64,000 nucleotides of DNA from Eubacteriaceae bacterium (GTDB lineage: Bacteria > Bacillota > Clostridia > Eubacteriales > Eubacteriaceae). Made by a program: the position numbers and the translations under genes. Each line of letters opens with the position of its first letter. The first letter of the stretch is position 1. The notes under the pieces were generated by a model. It was not told the origin of the DNA. It saw nothing but the letters and a program-made list of their open reading frames with translations, and searched no databases. Below, piece after piece: positions 26,742-36,640 of the stretch. Location: positions 1 through 64,000 of the forward strand of contig JASGLP010000004.1 of the NCBI GenBank assembly GCA_030156895.1, written 5' to 3'.

Positions 26742-29700
26742 AACCTCAAAAACTGATAATGAGTGGCTTTTGCCCCTATGCTGGAGAGGTCGAGATTGAT
26801 TTTTCTTCTTTTAATGGCGCTGGACTTTTTCTGATTACGGGGGAAACTGGAGCCGGTAAGACGACGATTTTTGATGGAATCTCTTACGCATTATTTGGTG
26901 AAGCAAGTGGCGAAAATAGAGGGATTGATACCCTGCGAAGCGATTTTGCCAAGCCTGAAACGCAGACCTTTGTAAAACTGGTCTTCGAAGACAAGGGAAG
27001 CAGCTATGAAATTGAACGTAACCCCCGCTATTATCGTCCCAAAAAACGTGGCGACTCAGGGGAAATGACCTTGCAGAACGCCAACGCCAGCATATTGCTG
27101 CCGGGGAATGCGGTGATCACGGGCAGCAGAGAGGTAACGGATAAAGTGATTGAACTGTTGGGAATCAATCATCAGCAGTTTAAGCAGATTGCCATGATAG
27201 CCCAAGGCGAGTTCCTGAAACTTCTGTTTGCCGGCAGCGAAGATCGTGGCAAGATTTTTAGAAAGGTTTTTGGGACACAAGTTTTTGAAAAGATTCAAAA
27301 GGATCTGAAAAATAAGGTGATTAGCTTAAAAAAAGAGCTGGATGATATTGATAAAGGGATTTTGCAGTATTTTGATGGCATTATTGTTGACGGTGACCAG
27401 GAGAGTGACTATTTTTTTCTAAAAGACAGCGTTCACAGACTGCCGGAAATGATTAATATGCTCGAGGAAGAATTAAAAAAATACAGCAGCGAAAAAAAAG
27501 CGAAATCAGATCAGATTAAAAATCTACAGGACAGACTGAATGAGGTGTCCCTGAAAATCGGAAGTGGACAACAATTGAATACTTTATTTGAAGAATTGGA
27601 AGCTGAGAAAAAGAAGTCTACGTTTCTTGCTGCTGATGCTGGCCGGATAGAAATTTTTAAAAAGGAGCTGGAGACGGGTAAGCAGGCTCTTTATTACGTC
27701 AAGCCGAAATATGATGAGAAAGTCAGACTGGAAAAAGAAAAGCATCATCTGGAGGAAGCACTTAAAAAAAATCTTCAGACCATTGACTCTGGTGCGGTCG
27801 TTAAAGTGGAAAGGAAGCTTGAATTGACAAAGCGTCAGGCAGAAGAAGCCCAACGAGAAGCTTTGGCAACGGAAATCAAAAATCTTGAAGCCACTTTACC
27901 GGAATATGAAAAATTAGAAAAGCGGCTGATAGATGATAAAAAATTTCAACATGAAAAAGAAAGCCTGGAAGAAAAGCTGCTTAAAATTAGCCATGAACAA
28001 AATCGGCAGAAGGCCAAGAAGCTGGACATTGAAGAAAAACTGCAGGCCTTAAAAAATGTCCAAACAGATCAGCTGAAACTTGAGCAGAAGTGGGAGACCC
28101 TATCAAATGAAAAGCATGAGCTGAGCGCTTTATATAAAGCGGTTAAAAGCAGTCTTGAGCTGGCCAAAGATTTGCATTTGCGACAGGAGGATTGTCGAAA
28201 AAAAGAGACCGACTATCAAATTGTCAAGGATGATTATGATCGCCAGGAAAGTCTGTTTTATCGGGAACAGGCGGGTATTTTGGCAGAAAGTTTAAGTGCT
28301 GATAAGCCGTGTCCGGTTTGCGGATCGCGCAGCCATCCGGATAAAGCCAGAAAGTCGACAGATGCGCCATCCCAGGACATGCTTGAGCGAAAGAAAAAAG
28401 AAGTGGAAACATTGCGGTTAGGCTGGCAAAAATCCAGCGAAGACTGCAAAGCCCTGTCAACGCAATACGAAACACGCTTGGAACAGCTTAAGATTGATGC
28501 TGACAGGTTGGCCTTTATCGATCCGAAAAGCTTGACAGATCTTCTAAAAGCGGTGCAGGATCGGGGAACAGAGCGAGCCGAAAACATTAAAAAAATTGAA
28601 GCTGACTTGGCGATTACTAAACAGCTTTGTATCGAAAAAGAAATACAGGAAAAAGATTTAATGCTGCTAGAAAATAAAATTAATTCGAGCGATGAAGCGC
28701 TATTGAAAATGCGCGATGATCGTTCGCAGATTGAGGTGGGGCTTGCGGCTTTACAGGCCGAAATCGTAAGTTTGAAAGATAAGCTGCAGTTTGCCGATAA
28801 AAAGCAGGCCGAAGAGGAGATGCAGGGAAAAAATGAAATTCTCAATGAGTTAAAAGCTCTGTTGCAAAGGGCCCAAAGGGAGTATCAGGAAGTTTGTGAC
28901 CAGATTAATGAAGCAGTCACCTTAAAGCTTTCTAATCAGGAGCAACTTGAAAAAATCAGCCAGGAAGAAGAAAAGGCGAAAAAAGTTCTGATGCAAGCTC
29001 TTGAGCAATATAGATTTATAGATACAGAGGCTTATATAATGGCTCTTCTGTCGGATCAGGAAATAAAAAAACGCGAGGATGAAATCGAGAGCTTTATGCA
29101 GGCGGTGCAGGCAACAGAGACTAAAATAAGTCAGCTCGAAAAACAGATCAATGGCCGTGGCAAAGAGGACATTTCAGCACTGGAAAATGATAAAAAAGAA
29201 CTGGTGAACAGGTCAAATAGTTTACAGCTTGAGCAGGAAAATATTGAGCATGGCATCAAAAATAACCAGGGAATTTTAAAATCGTTAAAAGGTAAAGGAA
29301 AACAAAGAGACCAGGTCGAAAAAATTTATCAGGATATCAAACCCCTTTCCGATACGGCCAATGGTGAGTTGAGCGGCAAACAGAAAGTTGCTTTTGAGCA
29401 GTATGTTCAGGGGGTCTATTTTGATATGGTTTTACAGGAAGCCAATAAACGCTTTGGGATCATGAGCGGTAACCGCTATAGTTTGGTCAGAAACGAAGGC
29501 GGCGTGGATAAAAGAAGTAAATCAGGACTGGAAATTGATGTCAAGGACCGCCATACCGCCAAAACCCGTAGTGTAAAATCCCTATCTGGGGGAGAATCTT
29601 TCAAGGCATCCCTATCATTGGCCTTGGGACTTTCCGATGTTGTTCAGAATTTTTCCGGCGGTGTCCAGGTGGATACCATGTTTATTGACGAAGGATTTGG

Positions 29701-29872
29701 AACATTAGACAGTGAATCACTGGAAACAGCGATGGACATACTGGCTGAACTGACAGAAGGAGACCGCCTGGTGGGAATTATTTCGCATCTGGAAGAACTA
29801 AAAAGCAGGATCGATAAAAAAATCATAATTAGCAGAGATCCTCAAGGCAGCAGCGCCCTGGTGCAGGCTTAG
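26738..29872 (+). CDS. sbcC: Exonuclease subunit SbcC
   Basis: 1044 residues. The N-terminal ATPase half has Walker A GETGAGKTT near residue 36. Two long coiled coils flank the zinc hook CPVCGS near residue 525. The C-terminal half has the signature KSLSGGESFKASL and Walker B TMFIDEGFGTLD. The length and order match Rad50-like SbcC. It acts with SbcD, encoded immediately upstream. Many palindromes in this window would be substrates of this complex if they extruded. Confidence 0.95.
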   Translation: MKPQKLIMSGFCPYAGEVEIDFSSFNGAGLFLITGETGAGKTTIFDGISYALFGEASGENRGIDTLRSDFAKPETQTFVKLVFEDKGSSYEIERNPRYYRPKKRGDSGEMTLQNANASILLPGNAVITGSREVTDKVIELLGINHQQFKQIAMIAQGEFLKLLFAGSEDRGKIFRKVFGTQVFEKIQKDLKNKVISLKKELDDIDKGILQYFDGIIVDGDQESDYFFLKDSVHRLPEMINMLEEELKKYSSEKKAKSDQIKNLQDRLNEVSLKIGSGQQLNTLFEELEAEKKKSTFLAADAGRIEIFKKELETGKQALYYVKPKYDEKVRLEKEKHHLEEALKKNLQTIDSGAVVKVERKLELTKRQAEEAQREALATEIKNLEATLPEYEKLEKRLIDDKKFQHEKESLEEKLLKISHEQNRQKAKKLDIEEKLQALKNVQTDQLKLEQKWETLSNEKHELSALYKAVKSSLELAKDLHLRQEDCRKKETDYQIVKDDYDRQESLFYREQAGILAESLSADKPCPVCGSRSHPDKARKSTDAPSQDMLERKKKEVETLRLGWQKSSEDCKALSTQYETRLEQLKIDADRLAFIDPKSLTDLLKAVQDRGTERAENIKKIEADLAITKQLCIEKEIQEKDLMLLENKINSSDEALLKMRDDRSQIEVGLAALQAEIVSLKDKLQFADKKQAEEEMQGKNEILNELKALLQRAQREYQEVCDQINEAVTLKLSNQEQLEKISQEEEKAKKVLMQALEQYRFIDTEAYIMALLSDQEIKKREDEIESFMQAVQATETKISQLEKQINGRGKEDISALENDKKELVNRSNSLQLEQENIEHGIKNNQGILKSLKGKGKQRDQVEKIYQDIKPLSDTANGELSGKQKVAFEQYVQGVYFDMVLQEANKRFGIMSGNRYSLVRNEGGVDKRSKSGLEIDVKDRHTAKTRSVKSLSGGESFKASLSLALGLSDVVQNFSGGVQVDTMFIDEGFGTLDSESLETAMDILAELTEGDRLVGIISHLEELKSRIDKKIIISRDPQGSSALVQA

Positions 29873-29952
29873 ACTAATATGGTAAATTTTAAAATTGAAG
29901 TTTTCAATTAATTCTCAACTCGAAGGATTGCGTTTCAATAAGGAGGCATAGC

Positions 29953-31503
29953 ATGTACGGATTAACTCGGAAAGTATTTAGACAGATCAGGCCACCGGGG
30001 AATGGTGATATTAAAGGTGATAGAGAGCGAATAATTGATGCCCTGGCTGATGAATTTGGACGCCCTGTTTTTTCAAACGAACTGCTCCAAAAAATATATC
30101 CACTTTGTCGGGATGCAAACTGGGAAATTACCCTAACCCTAATAAATGAATTCGGAAAATGGCGGATTATTGAACTGGGACCCGGCAATCAATGTCAGCG
30201 GCAGTTGGCTTTTGCCCTTGATTTGGGAAGCACATCGCTTGCTATGAGATTACTTGACCTGAATAGTGGAGAAATCCTGGGTGAAGACAGTCTTCTAAAT
30301 AAGCAGATTCAGTTCGGAGATGATATTCTGACCCGCATTTTTCATGTTAAAAATCGAGCAGATCAGCTAAAAAAAATTCAGGCTGTTACCGTCGAAACGA
30401 TCAATCTACTTATGACTAAACTTGCGGCAAACAATCAGATTAAGCCAGAAGATGTAACAATGACGACCATTGCTGGTAACACAACCATGATTCATTTTCT
30501 GATGGGGGTCGATCCCTGGCCGATTTTTGAGCATCCTTTTGCACCGGTTTTTAATGATACTGGCTATTTGACCGCTTCGGAAATGGGGCTTAAAAGTCGC
30601 GGCCTTGTTTACTGTTTACCATCGGTAGCCAACTATCTTGGGGGAGATACTCTAAGTGGCCTTTTAGTTGCAGGCTTACATCAAAAGGAAGAATTGGGAT
30701 TATTTATCGATATTGGCACCAATGGTGAAATGGTTTTGGGAAATAAAGATTTTCTAGTGGCTGGAGCCGGGGCGGCTGGGCCAGCACTGGAAGGCGGAAT
30801 CAGTCAGACCGGTATGAAGGCTACAGCAGGCGCTGTTGATTCAGTTTTAATAAAAAACGATCATTTGCGCTTTACGACAATAGCTGGCGGCAAAGCCTTG
30901 GGAATATGCGGATCAGGAATTGTTGATCTGATTGCTCAGATGCTTTTAAATGGTTGGATTGACTTTTCGGGTCGTTTCAACGCAAATGCCTCTGATCGTA
31001 TAGTAAAGCGGGAAGGAGAACTTGGCGTCTGTTATGCCAGGGGCTCGGAGACTGGCAGTGGTAAAGACCTTTTATTTACCGAAACAGACCTGAAACAATT
31101 TATTGATACAAAGGCAGCAGCAGGAACTATGGTATCTTATCTGCTGGAACGCGTAGGTGTTGAGGCTGCTGACCTGGATCGGATTTATGTATCCGGTGCT
31201 TTTGGTACCTATATCAATCTGGAATCGGCAATTACCATTGGTTTGTATCCGGATCTGCCAAGGGAGCGTTTTGTTTTTCTTGGTAACAGCTCGCTTGAAG
31301 GTGCCACGCGGCTTATATATGATCAGCGTTTAATGGATGAATTGATTGATCTGCAAAAAAGGATAGAATATCTGGAGTTTGGTGCGGCAATTGATTTTCT
31401 GTCACGTATGTATGCAGCCCGCTTCCTGCCGCACACAAATTTAAATGATTATCCTTCGGTTAAAGCAAATCTGATTAAAAGAGGAATTTTAGCAGCCCGT
31501 TAA
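29953..31503 (+). CDS. ASKHA/DUF4445 corrinoid-activation-like protein without ferredoxin domain
   Basis: 516 residues, with AAGGAGG before ATG. After ~85 unassigned residues comes an ASKHA ATPase-like fold: FALDLGSTSLAMRLLDL near 90, IAGNTTMIHFLMG near 176 and FIDIGTNGEMVLGN near 251. This is the RACo/RamA-type domain that drives ATP-dependent reduction of corrinoid proteins in acetogen methyl transfer. The usual N-terminal [2Fe-2S] ferredoxin with its four Cys is absent. It may use another reductant or act on the corrinoid proteins encoded about 12 kb downstream. Confidence 0.8.
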   Translation: MYGLTRKVFRQIRPPGNGDIKGDRERIIDALADEFGRPVFSNELLQKIYPLCRDANWEITLTLINEFGKWRIIELGPGNQCQRQLAFALDLGSTSLAMRLLDLNSGEILGEDSLLNKQIQFGDDILTRIFHVKNRADQLKKIQAVTVETINLLMTKLAANNQIKPEDVTMTTIAGNTTMIHFLMGVDPWPIFEHPFAPVFNDTGYLTASEMGLKSRGLVYCLPSVANYLGGDTLSGLLVAGLHQKEELGLFIDIGTNGEMVLGNKDFLVAGAGAAGPALEGGISQTGMKATAGAVDSVLIKNDHLRFTTIAGGKALGICGSGIVDLIAQMLLNGWIDFSGRFNANASDRIVKREGELGVCYARGSETGSGKDLLFTETDLKQFIDTKAAAGTMVSYLLERVGVEAADLDRIYVSGAFGTYINLESAITIGLYPDLPRERFVFLGNSSLEGATRLIYDQRLMDELIDLQKRIEYLEFGAAIDFLSRMYAARFLPHTNLNDYPSVKANLIKRGILAAR

Positions 31504-31677
31504 GAAATGTCCTGCAGAGCTTGAATACGTGATTTGCTGGATAACAATAAGCTAGCTTTGCTTCGCCTTATACTATTTGTAGAGAGGCATAAGTGATGCA
31601 TATAGGTGAATGCGTTTGCACTGTTTCCATATTAATAGCGCTAATAGATGAAATATTGCTTTATATGCAAATTTTTC

Positions 31678-31773
31678 TTGACATTAGAAAAAAAATTCTG
31701 ATACAATAAAGGCAATTAATGGTAGTGAAGTCACAGAGACCGCAGCGAAAGTTTGTGGTCTCTGTTTTTTTTT
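31678..31773 (+). promoter_or_regulatory. Promoter and leader terminator hairpin of the MATE gene
   Basis: TTGACA (31678-31683) and TACAAT (31702-31707) are 18 bp apart. About 20 nt into the transcript a 12-bp stem forms from ACAGAGACCGCA (from 31733) and TGTGGTCTCTGT, followed by nine T residues. The gene begins 37 bp later. This promoter-terminator-gene order suggests transcription attenuation. The remainder of 31504-31677 is AT-rich without a gene. Confidence 0.65.
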
Positions 31774-31810
31774 GACTTAAGACCAAAAAATATATTCTAA
31801 GGAGTTTTAT

Positions 31811-33199
31811 ATGAACAAAGAAGCAAATCATTATTTGGGGGAAGCACCCATCGGGAAGCTGATGATGAAATTTTCGATTCCCTGTATTGTGTCATTATTG
31901 GTATCGGCACTTTATAATATTGTCGATCAGATTTTTATCGGTCATGGCGTAGGTTATCTGGGCAATGGGGCGACCAATGTGGTTTTTCCCATAACGATTA
32001 TAGCCCTGGCGATTGCGCTCCTGATCGGTGATGGGGGAGCGGCCTTTTTAAGTATTTGTCAGGGTAAAAATGACCGGGAATCGGCGCATAAAAGTGTGGG
32101 TAATGCACTGGTGCTTTTTATTGGCAGTGGGATTTTACTGACGATTTTATTTGTCGTTTTTAAGAATCAGATTTTATGGGGCTTCGGTGCAACTGAAAAT
32201 AATATTGCCTATGCCATGGAATATTTTGATTACCTGGTGATTGGTATCCCTTTCTCCATGTTTGGTAATGGCCTGAATTCACTGATTCGTGCTGATGGCA
32301 GTCCACAGTTTGCCATGCTATCAATTTTTAGTGGCTGTATAATCAATGTGATTCTCGACCCAATTGCCATTTTTGGTTTAGGGATGGGGATGAAAGGGGC
32401 AGCGCTGGCAACCATCGCCGGCCAGATCATTTCGGCTCTAATCGGAGCATCCTATCTGTTTCGGACAAGATCATTTAAATTTAAAAAAGAGAGTTTTGTG
32501 CCAGATGCGGCTATATTAAAACAGATCCTACCTTTGGGCATCAGCAGTTTTCTGACCCAGATGTCGATTGTAATAGTGATGGGTGTCATGAATAATATCA
32601 TTGTCCAGTATGGTGCGCTTTCTCGTTTTGGTGCAGATATCCCTCTTACAGTAATTGGGATTGTCATGAAAGTATTTCAAATCGTCATTGCTTTTGTTGT
32701 GGGTGTTGCCGCCGGTTCGCAGCCTATTGTCGGTTATAATTATGGCGCCGGAAACAATGATCGGGTCATTAAGATCTATAAAACGATGATGTTGGCTGAG
32801 ATCGCAATCGGATTGGTGGCAATGATTCTGTTTGAATTTTTCCCGCTTCAGATTATTGCAGCCTTTGGCAGCGAAAGTGCGCTCTATAATGAATTTGCCG
32901 TAATGGCCTTTCGAATCTATCTTTCCACAATTGTTATATGTTGTATTCAAAAATCAACCAGTATTTTTCTTCAGTCTTTGGGAAAACCCTTCATGTCAAC
33001 AGGGCTTTCATTGCTGCGTGACTTTATCTTAAGTGTTCCCCTGATTATTATTCTGCCGCGGTTTTTCGGTCTGGAAGGGGTGCTTTATTCAGCGCCAATT
33101 GCCGATGTTTTATCGATGGTGGGCGTTGTAATTATGATGTTGATTGTTATAAAAGAATTGCGGGCGCAACCGATGAAGCTGCAGACACAGGAGCGCTAA
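31811..33199 (+). CDS. MATE-family efflux transporter
   Basis: 462 residues, with AAGGAG before ATG. About 12 hydrophobic segments are visible. The N-terminal GKLMMKFSIPCIVSLLVSAL and IVDQIFIGHGVGYLG motifs, and the GAGNNDRV region midway, fit the MepA-like branch of MATE exporters. It would export cationic drugs or metabolites using Na+ or H+. Expression is probably attenuated by the leader hairpin upstream, as is common for exporters induced by their substrates. Confidence 0.9.
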   Translation: MNKEANHYLGEAPIGKLMMKFSIPCIVSLLVSALYNIVDQIFIGHGVGYLGNGATNVVFPITIIALAIALLIGDGGAAFLSICQGKNDRESAHKSVGNALVLFIGSGILLTILFVVFKNQILWGFGATENNIAYAMEYFDYLVIGIPFSMFGNGLNSLIRADGSPQFAMLSIFSGCIINVILDPIAIFGLGMGMKGAALATIAGQIISALIGASYLFRTRSFKFKKESFVPDAAILKQILPLGISSFLTQMSIVIVMGVMNNIIVQYGALSRFGADIPLTVIGIVMKVFQIVIAFVVGVAAGSQPIVGYNYGAGNNDRVIKIYKTMMLAEIAIGLVAMILFEFFPLQIIAAFGSESALYNEFAVMAFRIYLSTIVICCIQKSTSIFLQSLGKPFMSTGLSLLRDFILSVPLIIILPRFFGLEGVLYSAPIADVLSMVGVVIMMLIVIKELRAQPMKLQTQER

Positions 33200-33380
33200 G
33201 TTTTTAATGTAAATTAAATGTGGTCAGAATAAAAATGTCCAGGATTATAGTTCTTTAAAAATAGAAAAAAAGTTTCCATGATTTCTTCATGTTAACTGGC
33301 TTTTACAGAGTGGTCTTTAAATCAGCGTTTCTCCATAAGTAATGATAATCTTAATTTAAGTACTTCGTGATTGATAATAC

Positions 33381-33457
33381 TTGTTAAATAAGCAAAGTTC
33401 GGTTATAATTTAGAAAGCATAAATGGCTGTATCTTCTTTTTGCAGATACAGCTTTTT
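33381..33457 (+). promoter_or_regulatory. Promoter and leader terminator hairpin of the DEAD-box gene
   Basis: TTGTTA (33381-33386) and TATAAT (33404-33409) are 17 bp apart. GCTGTATC (33426-33433) pairs with GATACAGC (33445-33452) and TTTTT follows. The helicase starts 32 bp later. The hairpin could attenuate transcription. The rest of 33200-33489 shows nothing else. Confidence 0.6.
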
Positions 33458-33489
33458 AATTTGAAATTTTTTAAAGAAAGTGAAGAAAA

Positions 33490-34977
33490 GTGATAAATAA
33501 TCAATTCAATCAATATCAGCTCAGCGAGTCAATTCTTAAAGCAATTGAGAAACTGGGCTATCAAGAAGCAACCCCAGTGCAACAGGCGGTGATTCCGACG
33601 GCGCTGGAAAAAAAAGATATCTTGTGTCAGGCTCAAACTGGGAGTGGGAAAACGGCAGCCTTTGCAATTCCCATTTGCCAACAACTGGATTGGGAGGAAA
33701 ACAGTCCCCAGGTGCTGGTGCTGACCCCAACCAGAGAGCTGGCCTTGCAGGTGCATGAGGATATTTTTAATATTGGCAGATTTAAAAGAGTGAAAGTATC
33801 TGCTCTTTACGGAAAATCGCCGATTAAACGGCAGGAGCGGGAGCTGAAACAGAAAACCCATGTGGTGGTGGGAACACCTGGTCGGGTTATGGATCATATC
33901 GATCGGGGAAATCTAAAAACAGATCAGATTAAATGGCTGATTTTGGACGAAGCGGATGAGATGTTGAATATGGGCTTTATCGATCAAGTTGAGGAAATCA
34001 TTGAGACTCTGCCTAAAGAGCGTGTGACCATGCTGTTTTCGGCAACGATGGAAGAGGCAGTAATTAGACTTTCTAAAAACTACATGAAAGATCCCCAACT
34101 GATTGAGATTAAATCTCAAGTCAGCAACCAGGCAACTATTAAGCAGATGATTTGTCGAGGAAGTCAAAAATTGGAGCTTCTCTCGGATCTATTAATTACT
34201 GAGAATCCTGAATCGGCTATTATTTTTTGCAATACCCGTGAAGTGGTCAATGCCATTTACAATGAGCTTGGAAAAAGTAATCAGGCTTTTGGAAAAATTC
34301 ATGGGGGCATGGAGCAGGATGAGCGAACCCTGGTGATGAATCGTTTTAAAAAGGGTGAATTCCGTTATCTGATTGCAACCGATGTGGCAGCACGGGGGAT
34401 TGATGTCCATGATATTGAATTAGTCATCAATTATGATGTACCCTGGGAAACTGAAACCTATGTTCACCGAATTGGCCGAACCGGCAGAAGGGGAACAAAC
34501 GGAAAGGCTATTACCTTAGCTTCGAATAGGGATAGTAGACTAGTCGAAGAGATTATCCAATTCACTGGACAGGAAATGATCGAAAAAGATGCGCCAAAAG
34601 ATGAAGAAGTGGCATTGCAGAAAGCTGCTTATCTGGAAAAATTAAACCGCAAACCTGAAGAAAAGCTGGACAAGGCCCACGCACTGACTAAGGAGATCAC
34701 CAAACTCCATATTAATGCTGGTAAAAAGACTAAAATGCGACCAGTCGATATTGTCGGAACCCTTTGCTCATTGGAAGGGATGTCGGCTGACGATATTGGG
34801 GTGATTACGATTCTGGATGTTTCGACTTTTGTGGAGATTCTAAACAACAAGGGCGACCAGGTTTTAAAAGCGTTGCAGACAAAAGAAATCAAGGGTCGGC
34901 TCAGAAAAGTTTCACTGGCAGAAGATAAGCCGGTGGTGTCCAGGCGTCGGAAGAACAATTTCCGAAAAAGACCTTAA
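33490..34977 (+). CDS. DEAD-box RNA helicase
   Basis: 495 residues, starting at GTG. All core motifs are present in order: the Q motif LGYQEATPVQ, AQTGSGKT, PTRELALQ, the GG-type TPGRVMDH, DEAD, SAT, IIFCNTREVVNAIYNEL, ATDVAARGID and HRIGRTGRRG. A C-terminal RNA-binding domain like that of DbpA/CshA follows near residues 405-480, ending in a basic tail. It likely acts in ribosome assembly, mRNA decay or cold adaptation. Confidence 0.93.
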   Translation: MINNQFNQYQLSESILKAIEKLGYQEATPVQQAVIPTALEKKDILCQAQTGSGKTAAFAIPICQQLDWEENSPQVLVLTPTRELALQVHEDIFNIGRFKRVKVSALYGKSPIKRQERELKQKTHVVVGTPGRVMDHIDRGNLKTDQIKWLILDEADEMLNMGFIDQVEEIIETLPKERVTMLFSATMEEAVIRLSKNYMKDPQLIEIKSQVSNQATIKQMICRGSQKLELLSDLLITENPESAIIFCNTREVVNAIYNELGKSNQAFGKIHGGMEQDERTLVMNRFKKGEFRYLIATDVAARGIDVHDIELVINYDVPWETETYVHRIGRTGRRGTNGKAITLASNRDSRLVEEIIQFTGQEMIEKDAPKDEEVALQKAAYLEKLNRKPEEKLDKAHALTKEITKLHINAGKKTKMRPVDIVGTLCSLEGMSADDIGVITILDVSTFVEILNNKGDQVLKALQTKEIKGRLRKVSLAEDKPVVSRRRKNNFRKRP

Positions 34978-35020
34978 CTTTTGTTTAACGATAGATATTT
35001 TACAACTGAGGAGTTTAGCA

Positions 35021-35446
35021 TTATAATGCCTGTTTAGCCTGACCACCCAGCAAATCGATCATTTGGGAAAAATCGTGGATTTCTCTGTTTGTCAGTGGTG
35101 ACAGCACTTGCTTTGCCCAACTAAGATGCAATTCTAAAACTTGCTGATAAATGATTTGACCTTCAGCGGTCAGGTAAAGCCGTTTGCTTCGTTTATCCGT
35201 CTCTAATTTTTTAACAAGCAGATAATTTTTTTGTTCCAGACTTTTAACACTTCTGGCCACAGCCGCTTTGTCGATAGCCAGATTGCCGGCAATTGTGTCC
35301 TGATTAACCCCTTCATTTTCGCCGATATTGATTAAAAAGATGCTTTCAGAAAAAGATAAATCAATTGCCGACATGGCTTTTGAAAGCGAGCTGATAAATG
35401 TTCGTGATAGAATCCCGATGTTTCTGATAATTGTTAGTTCCTCCAT
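35021..35446 (-). CDS. MarR-family transcriptional regulator
   Basis: 141 residues. The winged helix covers about 25-105, with NQDTIAGNLAIDKAAVARSV as the recognition helix region and DKRSKRLYLTAEG as the wing. It lies 46 bp downstream of the hydrolase gene on the same strand, so it may be co-transcribed and control that unit. A palindrome TTGACTGAGTCAA at the hydrolase promoter is a candidate binding site. The start lacks a clear Shine-Dalgarno sequence. Confidence 0.88.
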   Translation of the reverse strand: MEELTIIRNIGILSRTFISSLSKAMSAIDLSFSESIFLINIGENEGVNQDTIAGNLAIDKAAVARSVKSLEQKNYLLVKKLETDKRSKRLYLTAEGQIIYQQVLELHLSWAKQVLSPLTNREIHDFSQMIDLLGGQAKQAL

Positions 35447-35492
35447 AGTCTATAAATGATTTAATAATCATTCTTCCTTTCATTGAAATTTG

Positions 35493-36569
35493 TTAATTAC
35501 TTAGAAAAAAGTCTTCGAGAATTTGCGCATACTGATCTGGGGTTTCCAGGTTGGTAACATGACTGGCATCAACTCTGACATAGGTGCAGTCACTGATTAA
35601 AGAAATTGCGCGATCGGCCATTTCCTGAGACATAGCGCCATCTAGCGTGCCATCCTCTTTATAGGAAAAATTGGACTGAATTAAAAGGACTGGGCACTTG
35701 ATAGTTGATAAAGCCTCGGCATGGTCAAAACCATTATTCCAACTACCGGTATAGAAAGCGTCGCCGAAGCTGGGATCATAATAATTGAGTCCCCTCAGTA
35801 TTTCCTGGACGCTAGCAGGTACAAAAGCGATCTCAACCGCTTCACCGGGGTTGGCCTTCTTGTAGCTGTTAACGGCAAACCGAATCAGTTGCTGGGAAAA
35901 AGGACCAGTGCAGGTTTTGAAAAACTGCGTTGAGTTGGCAATCCAGTAATCAAGAAAATCACCCTGATAGCCTTCTTCAATGGCGCTGTGGCTGGTCGAA
36001 AAAGACTTATAGGCAATGGTCTCGCTGATTTGCGGATATTCTGAGGCAAACAAGGGGGGATCTTCAAGGACGATGGCCTTAACCAGATCAGGACGATTGG
36101 CAGCCAACCAGGCGGTTAAAAGGCCACCGGAGGAGTTTCCCACGACATAAGTCGGTTGACCAATGACCGTTTCAATAAAAGCTGCAAGATCACCGCCAAT
36201 CTGATTGGCATCCATGGTGTAACCTTTCGGATAAGTGGTCTTGCCATGGCCGGGATAATCGACTGCATAGACGTGGAAATATTGCGATAATTCAGGTAAA
36301 ACAAGACTGTAGCTATACCAATCCAGAAGTTGAGCATGCAGCAGTAAAAGCGGTGGGCCATTATCCGGGCCTTCGGCGTAATTAAAATTAACTGCACCAA
36401 CTTGGGCGGTTTTCTCCACAATTCCTGCTTCTGCAAGGATTTCAACGGCAGGGTTCTGATACTGTTGAAAATAAATAATCAGGCCGCCAATGATGACAGT
36501 TATAATTATCAATAGAAGGCCAATACTTAACAAAATAATTTTTATTTTTGAATTGAAAATCGAATCCAT
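35493..36569 (-). CDS. Membrane-anchored alpha/beta hydrolase
   Basis: About 358 residues from the ATG at 36569, chosen because AAAAGGAG precedes it at good spacing. An N-terminal hydrophobic segment (~10-33) is a membrane anchor or signal. The alpha/beta hydrolase fold has the nucleophile elbow GNSSGG, the oxyanion-region LLLHAQLLDW, VYAVDYPGHGKT, and a late DASHVTN carrying the catalytic His. The substrate is unknown. Its promoter overlaps a 13-bp palindrome, probably a MarR site. Confidence 0.85.
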   Translation of the reverse strand: MDSIFNSKIKIILLSIGLLLIIITVIIGGLIIYFQQYQNPAVEILAEAGIVEKTAQVGAVNFNYAEGPDNGPPLLLLHAQLLDWYSYSLVLPELSQYFHVYAVDYPGHGKTTYPKGYTMDANQIGGDLAAFIETVIGQPTYVVGNSSGGLLTAWLAANRPDLVKAIVLEDPPLFASEYPQISETIAYKSFSTSHSAIEEGYQGDFLDYWIANSTQFFKTCTGPFSQQLIRFAVNSYKKANPGEAVEIAFVPASVQEILRGLNYYDPSFGDAFYTGSWNNGFDHAEALSTIKCPVLLIQSNFSYKEDGTLDGAMSQEMADRAISLISDCTYVRVDASHVTNLETPDQYAQILEDFFLSN

Positions 36570-36588
36570 AAACACTCCTTTTAAATAG

Positions 36589-36628
36589 TTGACTGAGTCA
36601 ATTATAGTATGGATTTTATATTTGTCAA
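36589..36628 (-). promoter_or_regulatory. Promoter and palindromic operator of the hydrolase-marR unit
   Basis: On the minus strand TTGACA (36628-36623) and TATAAT (36606-36601) are 16 bp apart. The palindrome TTGACTGAGTCAA (36589-36601) sits just downstream of the -10 box, where a repressor would block initiation. The adjacent MarR protein is the obvious candidate. Confidence 0.65.
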
Positions 36629-36640
36629 GCAAAAGCTAAG

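Noticed and set aside
29953-31503. Full RACo/RamA corrinoid reductive activator
   Set aside because: The N-terminal iron-sulfur domain is missing, so only the ASKHA part can be claimed.
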